Assembly: GCF_000524195.1 (NCBI RefSeq)
Contig: NW_020170381.1
Span: 3,821,282 to 3,885,281, forward strand
Length of the DNA: 64,000 nucleotides
Source of the DNA: Echinococcus granulosus
Taxonomy: Eukaryota > Platyhelminthes > Cestoda > Cyclophyllidea > Taeniidae
Reading direction: 5' to 3'
Shown here: in pieces, positions 51,595 through 62,793 of the stretch
How the letters are laid out: each line of letters opens with the position of its first letter
Position numbering within the stretch: position 1 is the first letter of the stretch
Program-made: the position numbers and the translations under genes
The notes under the pieces: generated by a model
The model's input: only the letters and a program-made list of their open reading frames with translations
What the model was told of the DNA's origin: nothing
Databases searched by the model: none

Positions 51595-52510
51595 TAAGGA
51601 AGGGCTGAGGGCTGCTGGTATAGCCTGGAATCCATGCAGCCCAGCCGAAGTACAATGACCATGCCCTGCAGTGCTCGCGAAACCAAAAAGGAGCTAAACA
51701 AAAAATCATCGTATCGTATTGTCTCTCCCTCTTTTTGGACATCGTCCCCGTGCTTCTCTTGGTCAATCCCTCACGTCGGCCATCACAACGTAGTCGATGC
51801 CGAAAGGAAAAGCACTTACGAACCAACTGCGTAAGTTATCAAATTTGCGTGCAACTGAAAAGAAATCTGACTGCAATCTCACTGATTTCTCTTGACAAAT
51901 CTACTGGATCTAAAGTTCCGTCCTATTTAAGAGCCGTATTTGAGGAAGAGCATTGCAATGGCCATCATCTATATCCATCGCTTGTCGTCAGAGCTTATGG
52001 TGGCTTTGTTAGGATAGTGCTTCGCGTCAAAAGTTTCTTGTTACTTTTCTCACTTCAGTGCTGGGTTCTATCCAGCTAGTGGAATGGTAGGAGAAATATC
52101 ACGTAATGATCTAATTGATATCTTCATGCAGGAACAGCAGACAGCTCCTTAATAAACTCTTCCAGATGGTTCACGGCTAGTGCTGCTTCCGTTGTGATAG
52201 CTTTCCTGCAGATCACAAGACCAGTGTAGTAACGAGAGGTAGTCGCCATTTTCGGCCCTTCCCTTATGGGTCGTCACAGATTCTTCCATCCTTAGCATAT
52301 ACATCACTTCCGCCCCATTAAGATTTAATATTCAGGAATGAAAATCAGGAGAGCTGTTCTTTAGGGTCGGATTCGCTTTCTACTGCCACTTTCCTGAAGA
52401 AAAAGCAGTATTAACATTAGGGCAGAATATGCATTGCCGAAGTGCAGAAGCGTTGAGGGCTGCTGGCATGGCCAAGAGGCCTTTGGTGTACTCGAATTTA
52501 AAGCAAATAG
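51595..52510 (+). mobile_element. copy D of the ~0.9 kb terminal-direct-repeat element
   Basis: Same family as copies A-C but on the + strand. Ends at 51604-51680 and 52450-52510 share GAGGGCTGCTGG-AT-GCC as direct repeats about 848 bases apart. Internal blocks align with copy E (CTACTGGATCTAAAGTTCCGTCC against CTACCAGATCTGAAGTTTGGTCC; GTGCTGGGTTCTATCCAGCTAG; CAGCAGACAGCTCC; CCATTTTCGGCCCTTCC). Open frames on both strands (51563-52079) are remnants without a recognisable protein. The copy sits in a channel intron in the gene's orientation. Confidence 0.7.
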
Positions 52511-52737
52511 TTAAACAAACAACTACATTATTGCAATGTCCTATTTAAAAGCAACTTTTAATCTCATCTTTAAAGTAGGATGATGTCTGAAAATGTCACA
52601 GAAACTAATTTTCAGCTATCCATATGTATCTTTAATCAATTTAATAGCTACACCTTTGCTCAGGATATTTTTACCAGATACAAAATAACTCACAGGAATC
52701 TGGTAATTTCTATCCATGTCTTTTTAAACACGATTTT

Positions 52738-52770
52738 TCCTCCTCCTTCTCCTCCTCCTTGTTCCTCCTG
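52738..52770. repeat. pyrimidine-rich (TCC)n tract
   Basis: TTTTCCTCCTCCTTCTCCTC-type low-complexity run inside intron 49639-53321. Confidence 0.7.
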
Positions 52771-53321
52771 AAGTACTACGTTTCTCCGGGAAATGGTAAA
52801 TATTTGCAGTAAGAGAGTTATATAAATTTTCATCGTGTCTATCTTCATCAAAGCACAACTACAGCGCAAATATCTTTCATATGATGCTGCGCTGTCTCCG
52901 AATTTTGCATTAGTGATTATAATTGCTTCTTGGTGAAAACAATCAGACCCTTCAGTATTCTATCAGTGAAGGAACGAAAGCGCGTTTTGTATTTAAGTTT
53001 TAAGGCTAAATTTTACATGAGACTTTACTAGCCAGTGCAACAGTGAGGTAAACCCATCGTTCTTTAGTTTCTGTTGACGTGTAAAGGTGACATTAATAGA
53101 AGATGAGCGGAAGTAATCTCTTAAAGCAACTTCAAGGGTACCCAGGATTCAAATTTATAAAACACTTTAATTATCTTTTCTGTAAAAGCTCTGCTGTTTC
53201 CTCTCCCAAATAATACTGAGGCGTCTAAAGTAACACCTCTAAAATGGCCTTAACTTTTTTAAAATTATCATACTTGCTCTTTTGAATTAGCTTAATGAAA
53301 CCATTCATTTTGACGTTTTAG

Positions 53322-53765
53322 GAGGCACTAAGTCGGCTAATACAACAGCGCGCCTTTCTGCGATATATGAATCGAACGGCTTTTGAAAAGGTAGTTCAAC
53401 TGGCACGCGACCTAACGAGCATCCACGTAGCGGCTGGTTTCATCGCTGACCTAATTCGGCAGGCGACGCACGCACTGAAAGTGGAGACGACGATTGTGCC
53501 GCAACAGAGTGGCTGTAGTGCTGACCTCCATCGCATTGCCTCGCGACTCCTCGTAGACTTCCTGGAGGCACAGGAACGCTGGTCCGACTTCTCCCCCGCC
53601 TCCGCTTCCTCGTCCCTCTTTACCTCAGGCCTTGTGATTGATAGTGCTCCGCTAGTCAACACCTCTGTCAACGCAGATGTCGAACTGCGTCTTGTGGAGT
53701 GCTTCTTCGCTGCTCAGAGCATCGGCACACGACTACAGTCACATCTTCGTGACCTCATTCAAAGC
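53322..53765 (+). CDS. channel exon: helical core of the novel insert, 148 aa
   Basis: Acceptor TTTTGACGTTTTAG, donor AGC|GTGAGT, phase 0 at both ends. It is the longest exon in the window and markedly GC-richer than its surroundings. The product is mostly helical: RLIQQRAFLRYMNRTAFEKV, VQLARDLTSIHVAAGFIADL, HRIASRLLVDFLEAQERW, then a Ser/Ala-rich loop (SPASASSSLFTSG) and a last helix (ELRLVECFFAAQSIGTRL). It has two cysteines and sequons NRT and NTS, compatible with an extracellular position. I recognise no family. The DEG/ENaC thumb would normally stand here, with about ten cysteines and PYG-x-C. A domain unique to a lineage is possible. The alternative is that these exons belong to a nested gene on the same strand. 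Confidence 0.75.
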
Positions 53766-56700
53766 GTGAGTTATCTGCTGCTTAAAAACGAATAATAGTT
53801 GAACTTGTATTTACAAGGTTCGTTCAAGTCGTACCCTGACCCTAGCCCAAACGGAATAAGGGGGAAACAGGAATGAGGGGCAGTCGTTAGTAAAGTCCGA
53901 ATCAACTTTATATCCCAAAAAAAGGGAGTTTCAAAATATGCAGTAAAAGCTGGCTGGAGTTTACTTCACTAGAATGGTAGAAACTAAAATTTTCAACAGC
54001 GTTAAATCAGCAACATGGCCACCGTAATGAGTCCAAATTAAACCCTTAATGGAATCACGATGGGGAAGAGGTGGATAATCTTGCAAAAAGCCCTCTACAT
54101 TTATTTTTTTGGAGGCATAAAAACTTAAATTAACACTGTGGATATAAACAAAGTATTTTATAGTCTCCTTCTTACCTTCTCTCGAGGTTTCTTTACCTTC
54201 TTGATGTTCAAATGCATTCGTTGCTAAGCCCACCGCATTCTATAGTAGTCGGAGCTGCAGGTAAAAATTGGTACAAAATTTGGCGAATTTCTTCATGCGA
54301 ACAGGTTGATCATTGGTGGAAAATACAACAACCCAGGTGGGTCTTGATGACTTATTTTAAAAATACCCAAGTGTACCCCAAATTCTACATGAATAGGTCA
54401 GTGAGGAGCTTTTATTGCTTATTTACAAGGTAGTATAAAGTATATTTGTGACAATTATTAATCCTTTCACTTTACAAATATTGAGGCAATTTTTAGCAAA
54501 GCCTACTAAAATTAGTGTTTGCAAGGGAATGTTGAAGCCTTATTTCCAGGCATCGTCAGAGAGATGACGAGGCTATGCAATGGATGGACCCTAGCAGAGA
54601 AAATAGACCAGCATTGGTTAAATGACCTCATGGTTGACAGCAGCTATAGTTCAAGTTCCCCTATCAGAGGTTTGAAGACTAGTCGTATAGAATAAGTTAG
54701 AAGCAACTCAAATTTGTTGATGTGACGCGAAAGAATAGTAACCTATTTTTGAATGCAGAAAACAGCAATAAGTTATAGTTTAAAAGAAATCCCGTTTTTC
54801 CTCTCCAAAACACCTCCCGCTATTTCAATGCATTATTTACTGCGCATTTATTATGGCCCTAGCATTTAGAGAGGTGCTACACCACCTTTTACTATTCTCT
54901 TTGATGGTTCAAAAGCCTCTGAGAGGGACAAAGATGATAACTCTCAGTTACTAACCCCTTATCTCACTGTCGAGGGTGTAATAGCTGCGTAGGCATGTCT
55001 CCATCTACGGGCGAGTGTTGATGTGTGGTTTCGTAGGTGTACTTGGGTGTGAAAAAATTAAGCTGCTTTGAAGGGGGAAAGATTAAAGGACGATGTTGGT
55101 GGCGGCGACAGCAATGAAAACCGTCGTTTAGTCGCGTGGCTTTTTGGAGCATTTTGGCAGAAAGAGAAGAGCATTGAGCATTGACAAAGCCACTTAGGTT
55201 GCAGGGTAAGGGATTTTAGCTTTAAAACACCCCATTCACCCCCCTATTTGAGCACCGCGTTCCACCTTTGTTCAATTTGGACGGAAAAATAGACTGCTCA
55301 CGATGTTGGTTTGGTGGTCGAAGAATTTCACTGTTGTTTAATGACATGTATTTTGTGTCATAAAGTGGCGCACTCATTTTACTTTGCGATATTTTTTTTG
55401 AAATTACACTAAGAAAACAAAGTACCAAATCACGCTATTTTTAAAGCACTCATTATTGAAGTCACGGCTGTTTGAGTACCATGATAACCTCATCTTCCGC
55501 ATTTCTGTTGATTTAGTTGCATTTGGCTCTTCTCTGCGCAAATTCGGAACACCGTATTATTGAGAGAGAGGCTCTTAAGCTCACCTGCAGGGGAGTCAAA
55601 TTTCCTGAAGTTGTACAGCCAAATCGTCTCCTGAATAGGAGATCTGATGTCATAGCTCGGGATCTTAGACTGGAAAGTAACTTAAGCAACTATAGTAGAG
55701 AATGCTCATGGGACAATCTAAAACTGGAATAGCAATTACCTGATTTTTTTGTTTCTAGCCGAATTAAGAAAACTACGAAAACAAACCTTTATAAACCCAT
55801 AATTTTAGTCAAGGAAAATATTGGATGTTGAAAGTCGTTAAAATTGTTTCCAAACGCAAATGCCATCCTGTAATTATTTGTACCACCCAGGACGATTGTG
55901 TTCACATTTTGCCTGTACTGACAAAAAGGGAAGTTGAACCCTCTGAATAAAAGTGTGATATTTATAAGGAAATCGCAAAAAACGATGCTTACAAATCAAA
56001 GACTTCCGGATTTGCAATAATATTTACTTAAAAGTGGAAGCAACTTCATTTAAATGGCACTTCACGTCATGTTTAATGCCACTGTAGCAGGATATGGCCA
56101 AAAAGTTAAATAGCGTAAAAAATTTACCTGACTAATATGGCATTCGTTTCCGTTCCATATTCTGGTATTTGGTCGGAGGTTAAGATGGTAATAATGTAAT
56201 TTTAATTTTTTTTCGTCTGCCTAAAGAACAAATCACTATAATAAAGGCACAACAATTGAGGTCAAGATCTGTAAATTGGGCAGGCTCAAAGGCCACCAGT
56301 AATCCCCACCATATCTGATTCCGCGGTAAGACTCAGGATACAGAGGTGACTCCGTAATTATATCTTGTTAACATTTGGTGTCCATCAATCACTGCTCGAT
56401 AGACTACCTCTATAAGAAATGGAGCAAAGCTACGTTTTTTGTGCCTTCAGGAAGACACAAGTAAAAATGTCTTTGCATCGAAGGTAAGGAAGATACAATC
56501 CACGCATGGCTTTGAATGGGAGAGCCTTTTGATCCCCTAATCAGCAGAGAAATAAAGTTAGTTGAGTCTACCACCGATGAAGTCTTACCATTTTTGGGTA
56601 GATTTCCGAAGTCTTAGGCTCAAGGGTTCGCACCACGACATAGCTTGGTGCCGAAATGTAAGTGATTTTGGAGGTGGTCTGGTGTACTGAATTGGAGTCC

Positions 56701-59700
56701 AAGATGTGCATTTAGCAACTTTTCCTCAATATACTTGTTCCCACGGGTCATTGGGTGTTACTCCTACAAGTATCTTATTTTCACACCAGATAAGCAATGG
56801 TCGAGATGTTCTCAGTTGTTAACCATCTTATTATCCCACTTATGCATCCTGTCATTTGTTTGCCTAAAAAAGAGCCACCAATGACGATAAGTTTGCTGTG
56901 AGAAGGCTTAAACAGCGGTAATAAACTTTCCACAAATGGTTTACAGACATTTTTTTGCTATTTCCTTCACAAAAACTATTTTAATTTGCCGTGATGTGTC
57001 GCATTGTGTAGAATTCGAGCCACCAGATGCTCCATAATTCTTCACGGAAAAAGCCAAGCCTAAAATTTTTGAATTATGCTGTGGCTGTTTAGCGTTAAAG
57101 ATCAAGTTAACTGCAAAACATTATAAATTAATAAGGCATTGGGCCATTAATATGATTCGCAGCATTTCGTGTGATTAACATCTTGCAGTCGGCATCGACA
57201 CGTGTAGACTGAAATTACTACCTATTACGACGTAATTTTAAAATCATTTGCTTGAAAATACAGATTTATATAGGACCTCATCATACAGTTGGACGAGGAC
57301 TTTTCCAGAATTTTAAGCTTGATTTAGGTGGATGATAGTGAATTTGAAAGTTTGCTGGAAGGAAGAGCAAGTAAGGAGTAGCTTTGACAAGTCGATGCAT
57401 GTGTAAAAACGTAGAAGCCATTTAGTTTGATAGTTCTAACATTTGGCAATAAGCTGAAATCCCTTGAGGTTACAGCATGCAAGTGAACCCTGTGTACACT
57501 GCCTAGCATTGCACTGTACTACTGAGATTCATTCTAACAGTCCAAATCCTTTGATCAAAAGGCACGGCAAAGTGCCGGGGCGGAGTCTAAAACCGAATTA
57601 GAGTCCCTCCATTACATCATCTGCCCTAAAGCCAGAAATTGGGGTTGAAAAAACCATAAAATTAGTTTTATTGTGAATTACAAGTCAGAGTCATAAAAGC
57701 AAGAATTTGGAAATGCTCGCATCTCGTAGCTTAGATGCAGGCAATACCCAGTCCCAGTTTGCGTATCTTGAAACTTTGGTCATGTATTTTATCCTCATGG
57801 ATATCTAACAGTAAACGGCCTTATGAACTAAAGTCATGAGTCTTTTCGTAGGCAAACAACCCCTGTTTGTTTGAGTTACATACCGGAAAGGTCAAATTGT
57901 AGGCCACAAGAATTTTATCCTTGTTTGTTAGCCTCATATATCAACGCTACGTCCAAAAACTGTGCTCAAATCAGAACTAAAGCAATATTTTTGACACCGA
58001 AATATAGGTGGAAATGATAAAGTGAACCCTAAGTGTGTAGAGACCCAAATCTCAACTTCACAAGAAGTATATTACGCAAGATAAAGTCATCAAAAATTGA
58101 CAACTTTCTCTCATTAGTATGTGACAAAATTGTCTAAAAGTCTAAGTCACAACATTGGGATGAACTTAAATGCAGTAATCAAAGCCTCTTGGACATAAAA
58201 TTTCCGATATATTTATAAGGACTTTTCTTATTATGAAGTTGGCAGTTAAATAAAGGCTAAATGAGACAACTGCCACCCATAATAAGCGTCGGAGTGAAGA
58301 AGTCTAATCATGAGTGTTTTTGTAAATGAGTAAAATAATTTAGTTTTGAGTTAGCCATATTTAAAGTAAAATTTTGGCCCAAAATACACTAATATGAGAT
58401 CAGACATTTATCTGTACGATCGTATACTAAATTATTCGGTTTTTTACACTCAGGTGGTAAAGGAGATTGAGATTTTTACATCTTCGGTATTAAGTAAAGA
58501 GACAAATCACTGTGGATCAGTTCAATTGTGAAGAAAAGGCAACTTTGACCCAATAATGTTTGGTTATAACGCACCTTACTTCTATACCACGCTGCAAAGG
58601 GTAAAACAGCCCTGGGTAGATCAAAACCTACTACTTACAGGTGTGGATCTGATCGTCATTTGGATGCCATATAGTGCCTTTTAAACTTTACTAATGCATA
58701 ATTCACTAGCAGAATATGTAATTTCGAAGTAGAGAAGGGTCGGAGGTCTACTAGCGTGGCTTAGAGGTCATACCGTCCAAAGGAAGTACAGAAGTGGAGA
58801 CCTAAGTTCTTACGATACTAAAGCGAAGATTTAGACAAATAATCAAATAATTACCTGGCCTCCCTCCGCTTCCCTTTCCCCAGTCAACCTCCAACGACCG
58901 CCATCAAAAGGCAGTCGGTGCTGTAGGGAAAGCATCAACTTATCAATGTGTCAGTAATCGAGCTGGCACACAAAAAAGCAAATATTTGACCGCAGCGTCG
59001 TTGACCTCTCCCGGCAATTCTACCAGATCTGAAGTTTGGTCCGTTTTGAAAACTGTATTCGGAAAAGAAAAATGTGCAGGCCCTCGTGTATTTTCGTAGC
59101 TAGTGGTAAGAACACAGGCCCAAAAGCAGTTATTTAATAAGCAAAGGAGATTTTAAGCCGTTTCTTGAGGATAGAGTTTTTATCTATTCCACTCTGCCAC
59201 TTTATTACTACTTTAGTGCTGTATAGCCTAACCTATCTGGGTTCTATTCAGCTAGAATGGAAGTGGAGAAAGCTAAACGCGTTCGTTTACCATCTTCATA
59301 CAAGTACCGCAGACAGCTCCGTAACGAGCTTTTCTAGGTGTTTTAGTGCCTGTGTCGCTTCAGTTGTCAATGTCATTCTTGCAGAATACGGGGCTATGGT
59401 TGTTCTCAAAGGTAGATGTCATTTTTGGCCCTTCTGTTAGTATTCGTCACAGATACTTTAATCCGAAGTATATGCACTTCTTCCATCACACTCAGTTGTG
59501 GAAAACGGGATAAATGTCAATTTGGGTGGGGTTTGCTTTTCACTGCCACAAAGATATCGCCCCAAAACTTCTCTGAAGATGAGAAAAGACATATTGCTGA
59601 GACCGAGTGCATACTACCTACGTAGAGAAGGTCTAAAGGCTACTGCCATGACCCGTCCAGCAAAAGTACAGAAGTGGGGCTTCAGGTGCCCCTAAAACCA

Positions 59701-60319
59701 AAACGAAGAGTTAAGCATAACAATCAAAGTCTGGAAGCTACTTACATAAAACTGGTAAGAAGAAAAAATTAAAGTCTATTTACTAATTATTCACGTAGGA
59801 CTCTGCAGCAAAACTAGCAGCGGATCTGCTACATTGGGAGGCAAAGGTCACCAGAAGATGGTCTTAAATTTTGCCACAACTATAAACAAATTATTGCATT
59901 TTAATACTCTACAGATAGCTCTTTATTCTATTCATTTTAAAACAGTCTTTGAAAATTAAATTTGCGGGTTTTTGAGGAAATTCGCATAGTTCCTGGAAAG
60001 TTTTGAGATCAACCTATGATGGGCTGTCAGGAATGACTTACCAACTTTCAAACATTAGCATTGGAGCTTCTCAGCGATTGTTAAAATAAGTACTTTCCTT
60101 GTTTCTCAAGATCAAAATTTAAGACAGGAGAATCCTTTCACATAACCGCACCAACGATTTTCCCCTGTATAACATTAATTTTCTTCTGACCTTCAAAACA
60201 GCCTTGTCATCCCGCATACCAGAGCCGACATTTCTTCGAAAATTGTTGAATTAATTACTCAATTAGTTTATTTGAGACATAGAGTAAATATTGGCTGCTT
60301 ATTTATTATACTCACATAG
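53766..60319 (+). other. long intron containing repeat copy E
   Basis: Intron of about 6.6 kb. It holds the + oriented repeat at 58711-59730. Open frames at 54550-54660 and 55517-55732 are protein-like in part but do not join the neighbouring exons in phase with a usable donor, so they are not accepted as exons. Confidence 0.6.
58711..59730 (+). mobile_element. copy E of the ~0.9 kb terminal-direct-repeat element
   Basis: The ends are direct repeats about 885 bases apart. 58735-58800 and 59620-59675 share GTAGAGAAGG, a TCTA/CTACT block and AAGTACAGAAGTGG, the last identical over 14 bases. The interior aligns with copy D and, reversed, with copy A (GGTAAGAACACAGGCCCAAAAGCAG at about 59104 matches A at about 2780). 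A 91-codon open frame (59165-59440) contains the same YLGSIQL block seen on the minus strand of copy A, so the family may once have encoded a peptide. No intact protein survives. It sits in a channel intron in the gene's orientation. Confidence 0.7.
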
Positions 60320-60660
60320 CTGTTAGAGATATTCGCTCCTCGTGGCCTAAATCCGGATCCACCGGGTAGTGACCGCACATCCAACTCGCCAGCATCGCCT
60401 CTGCTGTCGAGTCGTGAGGTGTTTCAGCCTCTGTCGGTGAGCGAGTTGCTGACAACAGGGAACGTGACGGTGTGCCGGCGCGTGCAGAGTGTCTACCGAG
60501 CGCGGACCACCCTGCTGGGTGAACGCGCCTCCGCGGTGGTCGCACTCATCGACCGCCTTAACGCCCGACTGCACACGCTCACTGCGGAGAACCGCGAGAC
60601 GCGCGCCCATTTCTCACTCTCACAGTCGGCAAGACACAACGCGCCATACCCGGTGGCGAG
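60320..60660 (+). CDS. channel exon: Pro/Ser linker and second helical part of the insert
   Basis: Acceptor TTATTTATTATACTCACATAG, in phase 0 with the previous exon (DLIQS-LLEIFAPRG). It encodes about 113 residues: a short helix, a Pro/Ser-rich linker (LNPDPPGSDRTSNSPASP), then helices (VCRRVQSVYRARTTLLGERA, SAVVALIDRLNARLHTLTAE) and an Arg/Asn-rich tail. It has one cysteine and one sequon (NVT). It is strongly GC- and CpG-rich, unlike the rest of the window. Donor GAG|GTTAGT (phase 2) is the better end; GTG|GTAATG at 60668 (phase 0) is an alternative. It has no similarity to known DEG/ENaC thumb or knuckle segments. Confidence 0.7.
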
Positions 60661-61967
60661 GTTAGTGGTAATGTTGGTGGCGATAAAAACACTTGAATCA
60701 TCACATTGGAAATAATCGGACGATAAAATTCTGATTATAACCCGGAACTGGTACGCAATAAAGCGGAATATTCAATAATGAAAGGCTAACCCACCCAAAT
60801 GCCTGTTATTGAAAAACTCCACCCAATGAAAGTTCAACCGGGTCTATTACTTCTTAAACTCTACTTTATCATAATACAAAAACATTTGCAAAGAAAAATC
60901 TAACTGAAAGCAACAGATTGCACCATTAACTGCTCAGCCCAGAGTTAAAAACGGAGGTATAAGGATGGTATTAATGTCATGCTATCTAGGAACGAATTCT
61001 TAATGCCTGATCCTTAAATCCGTAAAATCCAACTCCTGAACAGCATTTAGGGGACCTGAGGGCAATTTACACCAGCTACTAAATTTGCTTTGTAACTTGA
61101 ATTTGAGTCAGCCATGAAAACAAGTTTATCATCTTTGAAAGGGTCCGTTTATGTAAATAGGGTGATTTTCAAATAAGAATGTAATTACAGCATGAGTTTG
61201 AAAACTTCAAAGTATTTTAGAAGCCACAAGCCTTAAACAACGGGATTGTGCAAAATCGCTTTTAAACTGATAAGATTTAACCAATGCTACAATAAGAAGT
61301 GGGCAACGGAGGACACTATCTATGAAGAAATTTTATTTCTGTAGATTCATTTGAGCTGTGATCCATCAAATGAAACAATAATGAGGATTTCTACAAAACA
61401 AATTTAAAGCCCTTTTCCTGAATTAAGCGAATTTTGACACCCTTTGACAACACTTAAAGTAAAAACATACTACACTTGAGTTTACGCAGAGTGATGCGAT
61501 AAAAAATTAGAAACAGCAGATTCGTCTTCCGGAAAGGGCCTCTTAACACAGGCCTGCATCAGTGAAGCAGCAATCAACCCTCCTTAATGTCGAAGTCTGT
61601 CAGAAGTGGAATGGAAATTTCGTATCACCGAAACAGTCTTTGATTACATGCCAATGTATTGGCTATGAGGCGTAAATGGAAGATTTCTTGACTAGCCTGT
61701 AGATTTTTTTTAATCCAAAGTAATACGAGTTTCGAGAAGTGCATGTAAAAATTTTTTTCTTAAAGTTTAGAACAATAGTTTCCTACGACGGGCTTGCGCA
61801 TATCCTGAAAACTGTAGGAAAAAATTCTCTAATTACGAAAGATCAAGAGGCTAAATGCGGGCGCTTCTAAACTGAATAGCCTGCAACATAAATGTTTCGG
61901 AATGAAGCGTCCTATTTATTCAAGTGATGGAAGATGAATATGCAAGACAAGATTGTAAGCGTTTCAG

Positions 61968-62068
61968 CACTTTTCCTAGCCACCGTAATGGAACATCACT
62001 GAAAAGGCCAAATAACCACTATGGACTTCTAAACTTGAAGCAGCAAGGAGAAATCTGTGTCTCACCAG
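61968..62068 (+). CDS. possible channel exon upstream of TM2 (alternative 1)
   Basis: Acceptor TTGTAAGCGTTTCAG, donor CAG|GTAGCA. It starts with one base (completing AG from 60660 to AGC) and ends with one base (completing CA of an exon at 62760). It encodes 33 residues, including LKQQGEICVSP and a NGT sequon. It fits in phase but competes with the candidate at 62283, so only one may be used. No family motif decides. Confidence 0.3.
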
Positions 62069-62282
62069 GTAGCAACGAGTATATTTACTACCGACTGGTT
62101 CTGATGCCTTGTTGTCAGGCTTGACACAGGAAATATCCCTGTAGTAAGCCAATGCTTACAGTTTTTTGTATCAAGCAGGATAAGAGAGCCTTTATGCTCG
62201 AAGACCACTTCAAACAACTGTGTAATGGGAGAAAAAAGTGTTCCTTATAATGGGAAAAATGTGTACTCTTTTCCCATTTCAG

Positions 62283-62368
62283 ATATGTGTCCGCGTCAAT
62301 TTCAGTGAAAGAACAGGAACGATCAACTTCTTGCTTCACCCTCTATTCGCGTCCATTCAATCGCTTCG
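62283..62368 (+). CDS. possible channel exon upstream of TM2 (alternative 2)
   Basis: The acceptor is very good (GTACTCTTTTCCCATTTCAG) and the donor good (TTCG|GTAAAT). Two frames are open. Phase 0 gives ICVRVNFSERTGTINF, resembling the V-x-V/I-x-F strand before TM2; it joins exon end 60667 and the TM2 exon at 62794. The other frame gives SVKEQERSTSCFTLYSRPF and joins 60660 and 62760. Signals favour a real exon here, but the frame is not settled. Confidence 0.45.
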
Positions 62369-62793
62369 GTAAATAAAATTATTTCATTGTTTCAACTTGT
62401 TTTAGTAGATGTAAACAACCAAAAGACCTTATTAACATCTGAAAACTATTGATTTGAGGGCAGAAAACAACATTTTGCAACAAGTATACATAGAGGCCAA
62501 ATGCACATTTAAATAAGACCAAAAGGTCGCAATGACCAACTCGAGAGTCGCAGAATCAAGCCAATTCATAACCTTTATTACCTGACAGATCACATTTATT
62601 TCAATCTTGACTGAAGCTTTATTGGTGCAGATACCCGTCAGTGAACCCCTTATCCATCCTCAGCCTTTTATTATAAAGAATGCTTAAAGTTAAGCTGTTT
62701 ATAGCGCTTACGTCACTTTGGAAAAAGTTGTCCCCTTAAGAAGTAAATCTAGTCTGTAGCAATTGGCTGGGAATCGATACGTCTGTGCTTAAG

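Larger units (their letters stand above)
49639..53321 (+). other. intron containing repeat copy D
   Basis: Intron of about 3.7 kb. It contains the + oriented repeat at 51595-52510 and a CTC-rich tract at 52738-52770. No further exon is supported. The 49896-50111 open frame lacks borders. Confidence 0.6.

Noticed and set aside
54550..54662. Exon-like stretch after TTATTTCCAG with frame IVREMTRLCNGWTLAEK
   Set aside because: Phase does not match the phase-0 end of the exon at 53765 unless another unseen exon intervenes.
55517..55732. Protein-like 71-codon frame after an acceptor-like TGTTGATTTAG in the long channel intron
   Set aside because: No donor returns it to the phase required by the exon at 60320, and 53322 joins 60320 directly with a natural sequence.
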